Of a DNA stretch of 64,000 bases, positions 34,560 to 42,515 are shown piece after piece. A program made the translations under genes and the position numbers. Under the pieces are notes generated by a model. It made no database searches, was not told the DNA's origin, and worked only from the letters and a program-made list of their open reading frames with translations. Every line of letters begins with the position of its first letter. The first letter of the stretch is position 1. Source of the DNA: Phycisphaerales bacterium (GTDB lineage: Bacteria; Planctomycetota; Phycisphaerae; UBA1845; Fen-1342); NCBI GenBank assembly GCA_016716475.1, contig JADJWG010000001.1:744001-808000 (forward strand), read 5' to 3'.

Positions 34560-35075
34560 TCAGGGCGCCACGCCGATTGCGAGCTGGTAGCGACCGTGCT
34601 GCGGGGTAACTTCTGCGGCAAAGCCGCGCACCCGGCAGAACTGGACCAGCGGCTCCGGCACAAATGACGCCGTGATCAGTATGACTTCCTGCGGGCCGAG
34701 CGTTGCGAGGCGCTGCTGCACGAGCGGCAGCGGATGCGCACCGGCCGCCAACAACTCGTCTGCGTCGAGTCTGAGCACGGGCGTGCGCCCCTGTGCCCAC
34801 GCTGGTCCGGCCAGAGCGTCGGCCGGGCGGTCCATGACCGGGTCCGAACCGCCGACTGCGACCCGCAAAGACTCCACAAGCTCTCCGACCGGACGGGCGA
34901 CCTGTCGGGCGGCATCTGCCACGGTCAGAGCAGCAGCCACGGCCTCACGCAAAGCGGGAGTGCGGAGCCGGCCGAGCATGGGAACGAGACGCTCAAGTTC
35001 GGCTGACAGGCCGGGAAATGCTGCGAGAATTTCGGAAAGACGCGTTTCCGGTGTGATGTTCTGAGCAGCAGTCAT
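34560..35075 (-). CDS. DUF1858-DUF2249 protein
   Basis: A 171-residue cytoplasmic protein. Residues ~5-70 (ITPETRLSEILAAFPGLSAE) match DUF1858, a small helical domain seen with hybrid-cluster and NO-related proteins. After a linker, residues ~95-168 (TPVLRLDADELLAAGAHPLP...EVILITASFVPEPLVQFC) match DUF2249, a TusA-like two-layer domain. These pairs are commonly found beside DUF438 and hemerythrin proteins in anaerobes and denitrifiers. The start overlaps the DUF438 gene stop by 4 bp (ATGA), so the two are translationally coupled. The biochemical role is not established; a link to NO or redox stress is inferred from the neighbours. Confidence 0.78.
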   Translation of the reverse strand: MTAAQNITPETRLSEILAAFPGLSAELERLVPMLGRLRTPALREAVAAALTVADAARQVARPVGELVESLRVAVGGSDPVMDRPADALAGPAWAQGRTPVLRLDADELLAAGAHPLPLVQQRLATLGPQEVILITASFVPEPLVQFCRVRGFAAEVTPQHGRYQLAIGVAP

Positions 35076-36319
35076 GCGGGGTTCTCCGCTGGGGTGTCGT
35101 ACTGCAACAGCCGGCGCTCCCCCTGCAGGGCACGCAACCGGGTCAGATCCTGTGTGACTTCGAGCGTTCCGAGGTACGCCCCGTGTCCGTCCCGTACCGC
35201 GAAATACCGGATATGCACGAACTTGCCATGCAGCTCGATCCAGAACTCCGCGACGTTCTGCCGCCCGGCGCGGAAATCGCTCACGATCTGATCGACGATA
35301 TGCACGCTCTTGGGCGGGTGACAGTGCTGCACCTTGCGACCAATGATCGCCTTGCTGCGGTCGAAGATGCGATCCCCCTCGGAGAAGAAGCGGACACGAT
35401 CGTCCGCGTCGACAAAGGTGAGATCCACGGGCAGTGCTGAGAAGATGGCCTTGAGTTGCTCGAAGTCGAGTTGACCGGTCGGAAACACGACAGCGCGGTC
35501 ACCGGGCACTTCGATTGTGTCGGCGCGGTGCCGCGCTTCGGGCGGCCGATAGCCCACGCGCGGCTCTACCAGACACCAGCCATACCGCGGCGACTGGGTC
35601 CAGATTTCCCCCCACTCCTCCTCGGTGAGCGTCTGGAGCATCATCGGCAGCAGGATGTTTTCCTCCTTGCTCGTCATGCTTTCCACGATGGTGAGGGCAG
35701 TCTCGGCCACACGGTCCGCGACGACGACCAGCTCCCCGGCCGTCGCACCCGTCACGCGCAGTGCCGCTTCGAGGTCGCGCAGGCGCCGGCGGGCTTCGTC
35801 CTGCACGGCCCACATCACCTTGGAAGGCCCCGTGATACCGTGGCGCTCGAGCACCGAGAAGAAGAGGTCCTCCTTGCGACGGTAGTGCTTGTCCACGTCC
35901 ATCAGATCGTTGAGGGCCTGCCGCCATCGAATCAACGGGGCCTCCGGCGCCGTCTCGGGCGGCAGGTTCCGCACCTCCGCCATCGCTTCCCGCATGCGCT
36001 GGCAAGTCGCGCGAAGCGCTTCGTTCTCCCGCTTGAGCGTGTCCGCCGGGTGTCCCGGCGGCAGCAGGACCACTGGCTTTTTCAGGATGTCCTGTACAAC
36101 CTGCACGTGCAGGTCGCACATCGACTTCACCTCGTCCACAGCGACCCCCGAAGCGATGATCTCCTGCTCCATGGCCGCAATCTCGCCTGCGTCCGCCGAC
36201 TGGACGATGGCGACGAGTTCTGCCCGAACCTCCTCCGGCGGTGTGCCGCGGTGCAGCTTCTGGATAATGCGCTTCAGCGTCTCAATACGCTGAGCCCGGT
36301 TGTTGATCAGTTCACTCAT
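35072..36319 (-). CDS. DUF438-hemerythrin-PAS sensor protein
   Basis: A 415-residue soluble protein with three parts. Residues ~5-85 are a DUF438-like helical domain (ETLKRIIQKLHRG, MCDLHVQVV). Residues ~120-235 are a hemerythrin-like four-helix domain with metal-ligand candidates in DKHYRRKEDLFF and SKEENILLPMM. Residues ~290-400 are a PAS domain with FVDADDRVRFFSEGDRIF and the CHPPKSVHIVDQI motif typical of this family. The layout suggests a sensor of O2, NO or redox state; some relatives repair Fe-S centres or regulate. A ribosome-binding site AAGGAG and an FNR-type box are upstream. Confidence 0.82.
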   Translation of the reverse strand: MSELINNRAQRIETLKRIIQKLHRGTPPEEVRAELVAIVQSADAGEIAAMEQEIIASGVAVDEVKSMCDLHVQVVQDILKKPVVLLPPGHPADTLKRENEALRATCQRMREAMAEVRNLPPETAPEAPLIRWRQALNDLMDVDKHYRRKEDLFFSVLERHGITGPSKVMWAVQDEARRRLRDLEAALRVTGATAGELVVVADRVAETALTIVESMTSKEENILLPMMLQTLTEEEWGEIWTQSPRYGWCLVEPRVGYRPPEARHRADTIEVPGDRAVVFPTGQLDFEQLKAIFSALPVDLTFVDADDRVRFFSEGDRIFDRSKAIIGRKVQHCHPPKSVHIVDQIVSDFRAGRQNVAEFWIELHGKFVHIRYFAVRDGHGAYLGTLEVTQDLTRLRALQGERRLLQYDTPAENPA

Positions 36320-36419
36320 CGGGGCTCCTTGGCTCTACGGTGGCGATCGCACCGCACCGGTACGGCCACCATGACTTACCGTTCAGAGGGAAGTTTGTCC
36401 CCAAACGCTGAGCCGGGCC

Positions 36420-36433
36420 TTGACCTGCATCAA
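36420..36433. promoter_or_regulatory. FNR/DNR-type binding site
   Basis: TTGACCTGCATCAA matches the Crp-Fnr family consensus TTGAT-N4-ATCAA at 9 of 10 fixed positions. It lies between the divergent DUF438 (centre 107 bp from its ATG) and OsmC (about 195 bp) genes. A partly matching CGTCAAA follows 4 bp later. No FNR/DNR gene is in this window. Confidence 0.6.
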
Positions 36434-36622
36434 ACACGTCAAAGAATTCGCAGCCAGCCCCCCAAGCCGCCACGGCGACCGGTCCCGTCCACGCGCACGA
36501 AACTCGCCGGGTGTGCATCTGGTCCTACAATCAGGTCCGGGCAGTGTGACCCATACGCGGTTTCTACCACGCTGTCCGATGTTTACACACACGAGCCCCA
36601 CGGGGCGCGAGGAGCCACCGGA

Positions 36623-37051
36623 ATGGTCACACGGAAAGCCACGGCCCACTGGAGTGGAGATCTGAAGAGCGGAAAGGGGAGCATGACGCTCGGCAGTGGT
36701 GCGTGGTCCGGCCCCTTCTCCTTCCGCACGCGCTTCGAGGCCGAGCCGGGCACCAACCCCGAGGAACTGATCGGCGCAGCGCTCGCCGGCTGCTTCTCCA
36801 TGGCCTGCTCGCATGCCCTCGCCGAGGCAGGTTTCCCCCCGCTGCAGGTCGACACAACGGCTGGCGTGCGCCTGGCACAGGTCGATGGCGGCTTCGCGAT
36901 CGACCAGGTGCAACTCACCATGCGTGCCAGCGTTCCAAGGATCGACGCGGACACGTTCCTGAAGATCGCGCAACAGGCCAAGGAATCGTGTCCCGTCTCG
37001 AAAGCGCTCGCCGGTACGCGTATCACGCTTGAGGCCACGCTGCAATCGTAA
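36623..37051 (+). CDS. osmC: OsmC-family peroxiredoxin
   Basis: Thiol peroxidase that reduces organic hydroperoxides. ATG 36623 follows GAGGAG and gives 142 residues, the usual OsmC length. Both catalytic cysteines are present: C57 in LAGCFSMACSHAL and C123 in ESCPVSKAL, with the conserved N-terminal HWSGDLKSGKGSM. The reading frame extends over 380 codons upstream, but that part is only the antisense of the DUF438 gene. It is divergent from the DUF438 operon with the FNR-type box between them, so it may share control. Confidence 0.92.
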   Translation: MVTRKATAHWSGDLKSGKGSMTLGSGAWSGPFSFRTRFEAEPGTNPEELIGAALAGCFSMACSHALAEAGFPPLQVDTTAGVRLAQVDGGFAIDQVQLTMRASVPRIDADTFLKIAQQAKESCPVSKALAGTRITLEATLQS

Positions 37052-37102
37052 GTTCAGCGCCGCCGCCCGACACAGCATGAGGCCTGCCCCGCTCTGCCGG
37101 AA

Positions 37103-37459
37103 TCAGCGCGCCAGCACCATGTCCAGCAGATCCCCTACGCGGCAATGGTGTTCAAGTGGGTGTCGCAGCGGCGCCGCGCGCCGCACCTCGTAATGATTGC
37201 AGCGCCCGATGCGCATCCGGCGTAACACGCCGCCCGCCACGAGTTCGGCCACGATGCGTTGCACGGCTCGTTCCGTGATGCCGACCCGGGCGGCAACGTC
37301 ACGCAAGCGCGTGTCGGGCGCCCGGGCAAGGACGACGAGCACGTGCGCATGGTTGGAAAGAAAAGTCCACTGGGCTTGCGGCGGCGCGGCAGCGCCGGAC
37401 GCTAGCCCGCGACCCGACTGGGCTTTCGCTGCACTTTGGTGTGTCCGAGGCGCGCTCAT
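37103..37459 (-). CDS. Winged-helix (MarR-like) regulator
   Basis: A 118-residue DNA-binding protein. The HTH region reads FLSNHAHVLVVLARAPDTRL RDVAARVGITERAVQRIV, followed by a wing (LRRMRIGRCNHYEV). This is the layout of a minimal MarR/ArsR-type repressor with few residues outside the HTH, so any ligand site is not obvious. ATG 37459 overlaps the SbtA-like gene stop by 4 bp (ATGA); an upstream in-frame start at 37480 would lie inside that gene. Translational coupling suggests it regulates the transporter or responds to inorganic carbon; this is inference. Confidence 0.75.
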   Translation of the reverse strand: MSAPRTHQSAAKAQSGRGLASGAAAPPQAQWTFLSNHAHVLVVLARAPDTRLRDVAARVGITERAVQRIVAELVAGGVLRRMRIGRCNHYEVRRAAPLRHPLEHHCRVGDLLDMVLAR

Positions 37460-38439
37460 GCTACGCCCACCCACAGCCATTCGATGCAGGTCAGGTACAG
37501 CGGCAATCCGATGGTGATATTAAACGGGAACGTCAGGCCAAGGGCCATGGGCAGGTACACCCCTGCATTCGCCTGCGGAACGGCGAGCCGCATCGCGGCC
37601 GGAACCGCAATGTAGCTGGCGCTGCCGAACAGTACTGCCAGTAACAGTGCATCTCCGGCACTCAGGCCGATCAGAGCAGCGGTCGCGATCCCTAGCAACG
37701 CGTGCAGCGGCGGTGCCAGGAGCGCGAACAGCAGCACGAACGCCCCGGCGCGGCGCAGCTCGCCCAACCGCCGCGCCGCCACCATGCCCATGTCCAGCAG
37801 AAACAGGCACAACACGCCATGAAACGGGGTCTTCACCAGCGGCTGCATCATTTCCCAGCCACCGGGACCGGTCAACAGTCCGATCACCAGACTCCCGAGC
37901 AGGATTACGACCGCCCCATTCGCGAGCGACTCGTGCAGCAACACCCGCCACGGCGCCCGGGCCGTGCTCTCCCCCGCCGGCCCCTCCGCCACGCCGAAAC
38001 GCCGCACCAGCCAAACCCCCACAAGAATCGCGGGCGTCTCCATGAGCGCCATCGCCGCCACCAGAAACCCGCTGTAAGGCCGCCCCTGCGACTCCAGGAA
38101 CGTGGCCGCCGCCGCAAACGTCACCGCACTGACCGAACCGTAGCAGGCCGCGGCCGCCGCTGCCGTGGGCGTGTCGAGCCAGCGACGCAGGACGGCAAAG
38201 CTCCACAACGGAATCATCGCGCTGGCAAGGGCCGCAAGCCCGAGCGTCACGACCACGCGCAGGTCGAGCGGGCTGCGCGCCAACTCGTGTCCGCCGTGCA
38301 GGCCGATCGCGAGCAGCAGGTACAGTCCGAGGAAGCGGGCCAGCGACGACGGCACGTGCAGGTCCGAGCGAACCATGGTCGCGAGCATGCCGAGCAGGAA
38401 GAAGAGGACCGGGGGCGAGAGGAAGTTGGCGCCGAGCAT
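37456..38439 (-). CDS. sbtA: SbtA-like sodium-dependent bicarbonate transporter
   Basis: A 327-residue membrane protein with about ten helices in two repeated halves, of the SbtA family that imports bicarbonate with sodium in cyanobacteria. It begins NFLSPPVLFFLLGMLATMVRSDL, a family hallmark, and has the ACYGSVSAVTFAAAATFLE and FGSASYIAVPAAMRLAVPQAN segments that form the two inverted-repeat cores. The cyanobacterial partner SbtB (PII-like) is missing; a winged-helix gene overlaps the stop instead. ATG 38439 is used; a TTG four codons upstream (38451) has a better-placed GGGAG and could be the true start. A strong promoter lies ~70 bp upstream. Confidence 0.88.
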   Translation of the reverse strand: MLGANFLSPPVLFFLLGMLATMVRSDLHVPSSLARFLGLYLLLAIGLHGGHELARSPLDLRVVVTLGLAALASAMIPLWSFAVLRRWLDTPTAAAAAACYGSVSAVTFAAAATFLESQGRPYSGFLVAAMALMETPAILVGVWLVRRFGVAEGPAGESTARAPWRVLLHESLANGAVVILLGSLVIGLLTGPGGWEMMQPLVKTPFHGVLCLFLLDMGMVAARRLGELRRAGAFVLLFALLAPPLHALLGIATAALIGLSAGDALLLAVLFGSASYIAVPAAMRLAVPQANAGVYLPMALGLTFPFNITIGLPLYLTCIEWLWVGVA

Positions 38440-38514
38440 GGCAATTTCCAAGGCGTAGCTCCCGCGGCCGGCGGGGCCCTCGTGACCGGATCGCCCGCTC
38501 GACCGAATAGAGGA

Positions 38515-38543
38515 AATATATTTCGTGTATTACAATTCGTCAA
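38515..38543 (-). promoter_or_regulatory. Promoter of sbtA-wHTH operon
   Basis: On the minus strand TTGACG (38538-38543) and TATATT (38515-38520) are exactly 17 bp apart, the best sigma70-type promoter in the window, 64-76 bp upstream of the sbtA start. The surrounding 40 bp are strikingly AT-rich for this genome. Confidence 0.8.
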
Positions 38544-38794
38544 TAGGAGTGCGCTCGAGGGGCCGGCGGCGGTACCCCCCGGGGTTGGGTGCGCCGGAGA
38601 CCTCCCGCACCCCGCAAGCCCTGCCACGCGCCCCCCGAGCGGCCGACCACGGCCCCGGCGGCCCCCACCCACACGAGCTACTTGTCGATCTGGATATCCA
38701 TCGATTGGACGGTTACACTATGGGCTGGCGGCCAGCACCCGCGGTCGGTTTGCGGCCGTGGTTCGCCCCTCACGCTGCCCCAGGGAGTAATCGC
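38544..38794. other. Leader region upstream of UroD-thioredoxin gene
   Basis: About 340 bp separate the divergent sbtA and UroD-type genes (38452-38794). The left part holds the sbtA promoter. The right 250 bp are GC-rich with several CCCC/GGGG runs that could fold, and hold no supported gene. A GCCGGAGACC stretch (38593-38602) recalls a B12 box, but the rest of a cobalamin riboswitch is not visible. Confidence 0.4.
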
Positions 38795-40165
38795 ATGCTG
38801 GGTCGTGATTTGTTGCTGCATGCACTGCAAAACCAGGCGACGCCACGCGCGGCGTGGGTACCCTTCGTGGGCGTTCACGGCGGCCGGCTGGTCGGTGTCA
38901 CCGCGGCCGACTACCTGCGCTCGGCCGACCTCCTGCTGCGCGGCCTGCACCTGGCCCGCGAGCGCTATCGCCCCGATGGGCTGCCGGTTGTGTTCGATTT
39001 GCAACTCGAAGCGGAGGTGCTCGGGTGCGAATTACGCTGGGCGGACGAGACACCGCCGGCCGTGGCCTCGCACCCGCTCGTGAATGCGGACCTCGCGGCA
39101 CTGCCGCGGTACGACCTTGGTCATGGCCGCTTCCCGGTGGTCTTTGATGCGCTGCACCGGCTGCGGGCGGACTTCGGTGGCGAGGTGGCGCTCTACGGGC
39201 TCATCACGGGGCCGTTCACACTGGCGCTGCACCTGCTGGGCAACGCGATCTTTCTTCAGATGCGCCGCGACCCGGCCGGTGTGCAGCGGTTGCTGGACTA
39301 CTGTGCGGGTATCGCGACCCAGACCGCACGCGGGTACCTTGAGCACGGCGCCGACGTGGTGGCCGTCGTGGACCCGATGACCAGCCAGATCTCCCCGAAA
39401 CACTTTGAAGAGTTCGTAGCACCGCGGGTAAACGCAGTGTTCGACGCCATCCGGGCGGGCGGCGCGGTGTCATCCCTGTTCGTCTGCGGCGATGCGCGGC
39501 GGAATCTCGAAGCTCTCTGCCGGACGCGCTGCGACAACGTGTCCATCGACGAGAATGTCCCGTTGGAACTCTGCCAGGAACTGGCCGCGGCGAATGGGAA
39601 ATCGTTCGGCGGCAACCTGAAGCTCACCACCGTGCTGCTGCTGGGTGACGCCGAGGACGCGAAACTGGAAGCGCTGCGCTGCCTGGAGATCGGCGGGACC
39701 AACGGCTTCGTCCTGGCGCCGGGCTGCGACCTGCCCTACGGCACGCCGCCCGAAAACCTTGCCGCCGTCGCCGAAATGGTGCACAACGCGTACCAGCGAC
39801 ACGTGGCCGCCACAACGCTGCGCGCCAAGGCCGCCGTCGACTTCAGCGACATCGTACTTCCGGATTACGCCGGCGAGCCGGCGGTGGTGGTCGATGTCGT
39901 CACGCTTGACTCGGCCTCCTGCGCGCCGTGCCAATACATGGTCAGCGCGGCGCAGGAGGCCGCGCAGCAGTGCCCCTTCCCGGTGGCGGTCCACGAGCGG
40001 AAGATCACGACACATGCCGGTCTCGGCTACATGCAGAAGCTCGGGGTCGAGGCCATTCCGAGCATCTGCATCGACGGTCGGCCGGTGTTCGCCTCGCTGA
40101 TCCCCGATGGGCAGACGCTCATTGAGGCCCTGCGCTCCGCCGATGCGGCCAAGGGTCGCGGATGA
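38795..40165 (+). CDS. UroD-family methyltransferase fused to thioredoxin-like domain
   Basis: A 456-residue fusion. Residues ~1-340 belong to the uroporphyrinogen-decarboxylase/corrinoid methyltransferase superfamily (ITGPFTLALHLLGNAIF, VAVVDPMTSQISPKHFEEFV). The zinc-site region reads SSLFVCGDARRNLEALC and the third ligand FVLAPGCDLPYGTPPENL. Compared with MtaA/MtbA (H-x-C...C), the histidine is replaced by Phe while both cysteines remain. Residues ~365-456 are a thioredoxin-like domain with CAPC at 375-378 and a cis-Pro segment (VEAIPSICIDGRPVF). True heme-pathway UroD is unlikely. GGGAG precedes ATG 38795; the frame is open upstream without conserved content. The stop overlaps the CobW-type gene by 4 bp. 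Confidence 0.82.
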   Translation: MLGRDLLLHALQNQATPRAAWVPFVGVHGGRLVGVTAADYLRSADLLLRGLHLARERYRPDGLPVVFDLQLEAEVLGCELRWADETPPAVASHPLVNADLAALPRYDLGHGRFPVVFDALHRLRADFGGEVALYGLITGPFTLALHLLGNAIFLQMRRDPAGVQRLLDYCAGIATQTARGYLEHGADVVAVVDPMTSQISPKHFEEFVAPRVNAVFDAIRAGGAVSSLFVCGDARRNLEALCRTRCDNVSIDENVPLELCQELAAANGKSFGGNLKLTTVLLLGDAEDAKLEALRCLEIGGTNGFVLAPGCDLPYGTPPENLAAVAEMVHNAYQRHVAATTLRAKAAVDFSDIVLPDYAGEPAVVVDVVTLDSASCAPCQYMVSAAQEAAQQCPFPVAVHERKITTHAGLGYMQKLGVEAIPSICIDGRPVFASLIPDGQTLIEALRSADAAKGRG

Positions 40166-41094
40166 TCCCGCTCGCCCTCGTGACCGGTTTCCTCGGAACG
40201 GGTAAGACGACCCTGCTGCGGCGACTGGTGACCCGTTACGCCCAACGCCGCGTGGCGTACCTCGTGAATGAATTCGCGCCGTCGGACGTCGACGGCCGGC
40301 TGCTGGATCTACCCCCGGAGCGGCTTGTGAGCGTGGTGGGCGGAAGTATCTTCTGCCGCTGCCTCGTGGGTGAGTTCATCCGGCACCTTCACACACTCGC
40401 GTCCCTCCCGGGGGGAGCTCCTGCCGGTGTGGTCATCGAGGCCAGTGGCATGTCAGATCCGCGCGTGATCCGGCGCATGCTCACCGAAACTCAGCTCGAC
40501 CGGAAGTTTGCGCTGCGGAGCGTAGTGGCGGTGGTCTCACCGGACAGCTTCGCGGACCTGCTGGAGACGCTGCCAGCACTGACGGCGCAAGTGGCGGCCT
40601 CCGACGTGGTACTGGTGAACAAGGCAGATCTCCATACCGCGGCGGAGTGTGCGGAGGTGGAGGCCGCGGTGCGCACCATCCAACCCGTGGCGCGGGTGCT
40701 GTGCTGTACGCGGGCCGACGTCGACCTCGACGTGTTTTCGCCGGCAGCGCTGCACGCCCCGAACCCCAACTCGGCCGGGGATTATGCACCCTGTACTGAT
40801 CCCCACTTCGCCCGGTCCATCTGCACGGGCGCGCGGGCCACCGACGAGGCGTCGTTGTTCGCGACCCTTACAGCCCTGCGGCCGCTGGTGTACCGGGTGA
40901 AGGGGTTCGTGCGGGTGGGAGCATTGCAATACTACGCAGATGTCAGCCGGGCGGGTGTGGAATGCCATCTGACCGGTAGTGCGGACTCGGCGGAAGACCA
41001 CGGAGATGAAGCGTTGGTGGCAATCTATGCGCCGGCTTCTGGCGAGGCGGTACGTGCCATGCTCGCACATGTGACCAGCGTGGAGCGTGTCTGA
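40162..41094 (+). CDS. CobW/COG0523-family GTPase
   Basis: A 310-residue G3E-family P-loop GTPase, a class that inserts or delivers metals or cobalamin to client enzymes. Walker A is GFLGTGKTTLL (residues 9-19), followed by YLVNEFAP (switch), GGSIFCRC in place of the usual CxCC metal motif, VVIEASGMSDP (Walker B region) and VLVNKADL (base specificity). The C-terminal CobW domain is present (YRVKGFVRVG). The metal motif has two cysteines (C-x-C) instead of three. Its ATG overlaps the UroD-thioredoxin stop (ATGA), so that enzyme is the likely client. No His-rich metal-storage stretch is seen. Confidence 0.85.
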   Translation: MIPLALVTGFLGTGKTTLLRRLVTRYAQRRVAYLVNEFAPSDVDGRLLDLPPERLVSVVGGSIFCRCLVGEFIRHLHTLASLPGGAPAGVVIEASGMSDPRVIRRMLTETQLDRKFALRSVVAVVSPDSFADLLETLPALTAQVAASDVVLVNKADLHTAAECAEVEAAVRTIQPVARVLCCTRADVDLDVFSPAALHAPNPNSAGDYAPCTDPHFARSICTGARATDEASLFATLTALRPLVYRVKGFVRVGALQYYADVSRAGVECHLTGSADSAEDHGDEALVAIYAPASGEAVRAMLAHVTSVERV

Positions 41095-41284
41095 TGCGGG
41101 ATTGCCCTGAGACGGCGGCGTGGCCTCCGACCCGACGCGGATTCGCAGCGGAAGAATGAAGAGCAGCCGTCTACCTGCAACCGGATCACGCCCGGCACCG
41201 TGGGGCCGAAACATGAACGGATCGCAGGGCGACGGCTGCCGGCGGGCCCCCGCATGCGGGGCACACGCTTGCAGGCGCTCGCAA

Positions 41285-41431
41285 TTAGCCCGCGAGCAGG
41301 GTCCGCAGACCCGACACGACTGCGCCTGCACCCGCGAAGCGGATGAGGAAGTCACCACCGCAGCCCGCGAGCTGCAGCATGACACCGGTCGAGGCCGCAA
41401 GCGTCGCCCAACGCAGAACACGCATCTTCAT
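41285..41431 (-). CDS. Tiny lipopeptide (48 aa), unknown
   Basis: ATG 41431 follows GGAGAAC at about 8 bp. The product has a basic start (MKMRVLRWATLAAS), a hydrophobic stretch and a lipobox LAGC at ~23 (QLAGCGGDFL), then a ~25-residue glycine-rich amphipathic tail (IRFAGAGAVVSGLRTLLAG). It looks like a minimal exported lipopeptide. The plan resembles the 61-residue peptide at 20153-20338: basic start, hydrophobic stretch, Cys-Gly, short helix ending in leucine/glycine/alanine. I do not recognise the family. A 14-bp perfect palindrome lies just downstream (41248-41261). Confidence 0.6.
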   Translation of the reverse strand: MKMRVLRWATLAASTGVMLQLAGCGGDFLIRFAGAGAVVSGLRTLLAG

Positions 41432-41620
41432 CTTCGTTCTCCAGTCACTACCCAGATGGTATTCGGCGCGGAACTCCATGCTGGCTCTTCCCGCCGCGCC
41501 AACCCGGGAAGAGCACTTTGCTCCGCAATGGTAGCCACGTCGCGCGCTGCGTGACTCGCCCAGCAACTGCTTCGAAATTATTGAAATCCGGGGACTACCA
41601 CCCCCCACCACGGTGCCCCA

Positions 41621-42385
41621 TCACCCCGACCTGGGCGGGTAGAACGCGGCTCCGGAGGTCGGTTGCACGGACTGAAAAAGTGCCAGCGGATCCGGCAGCG
41701 GCACGCTGTGCGGTAAACCGAACAGCTCCCCATACGCGAACCCGCAGCGCGCTCCGTCCGTCGCGTCGAGCGCCCGCACCCGCAGCAGCAGGCGCTCCAG
41801 CCGGCCGGCATCAAACTGCGACGCGTAGCAGGCGATGGCCGCCATTTTCTGCTCATATACATCGGTCACGTCGACAACGAATGTGCCCGGCCAGCGGGCG
41901 GGCTCAGCCGCGAATGCGACCGGGCGGTACCAGGCCCAATCCACCCGGTGCGGCGCCGTACCCGCGAAACGCTCGTCCCACTTCGTAAGCTGCGCATAGA
42001 AACGTGCCGCTTCCACGATCAACTCGGCCTGGTAATGGTCCGGAGAAGCCCCGGGCGTCCGACCCGCCATCCCCACCACGACGCGCGGCCTGTAGCGGCG
42101 AAAGACGGTGGCCACGGCATAGCGCGCCGCCGGACCATCCATCAACTCGCGGTTGGGCAGGTCGAGCACCTCCACATGGGCGGCACCCAGCACCTCGGCC
42201 GCGGCGTGCAACTCGCGAGCCCTTTCCGCCGGGGTCCCACGCGGCGTGGGCTCGCCATCAGTGAGATGTACGAGACCCACGCGATAGCCGAGCTTCGCGA
42301 GCTTCGCAACGGTACCACCGCAGGTAATCTCGATGTCGTCGGGATGCGGCATCGCGAAAATGATGTCGAGACTGTCGGTGGACAC
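41621..42385 (-). CDS. PIG-L family deacetylase, BshB1-like
   Basis: A 254-residue zinc-dependent N-deacetylase of the LmbE/PIG-L family. The zinc motif PHPDD is at residues 13-17 (FAMPHPDDIEITCGG), with the third ligand region ASPDHYQAELIVEAARFYA. Sequence around LTDGEPTPRGTPAERARELHAAAEVLGA and NRELMD is very like BshB1, which deacetylates GlcNAc-malate in bacillithiol synthesis. No other bsh gene is in the window, so a different GlcNAc-type substrate is possible. It starts with GTG 42385 behind AGGGAGC. It is transcribed alone or with the downstream lipopeptide (190 bp apart). Confidence 0.85.
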   Translation of the reverse strand: MSTDSLDIIFAMPHPDDIEITCGGTVAKLAKLGYRVGLVHLTDGEPTPRGTPAERARELHAAAEVLGAAHVEVLDLPNRELMDGPAARYAVATVFRRYRPRVVVGMAGRTPGASPDHYQAELIVEAARFYAQLTKWDERFAGTAPHRVDWAWYRPVAFAAEPARWPGTFVVDVTDVYEQKMAAIACYASQFDAGRLERLLLRVRALDATDGARCGFAYGELFGLPHSVPLPDPLALFQSVQPTSGAAFYPPRSG

Positions 42386-42515
42386 GTGCGCTCCCTGCCA
42401 GCAGGACGAGGAAAAGGCGTGCAGTCGGTGAGTTCACCGGACTAGCGGGCAGGCCGTCAGAATACTGTAGTTGCGGCCGCCAACCGGCTTGTCTATTCCG
42501 CCGACGCGGACGTTA

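Noticed and set aside
35456..36622. Long N-terminal extension of the OsmC reading frame
   Set aside because: It is the antisense of the DUF438 gene with no ribosome-binding site at its start; ATG 36623 fits the family N-terminus.
38593..38602. B12-box-like GCCGGAGACC upstream of the UroD-thioredoxin gene
   Set aside because: The other conserved parts of a cobalamin riboswitch are not found in the expected order, and the match is short in a GC-rich stretch.
41248..41261. CCCCGCATGCGGGG palindrome as a terminator
   Set aside because: Perfect but loopless and without a T-run; recorded only as a symmetry downstream of the lipopeptide gene.
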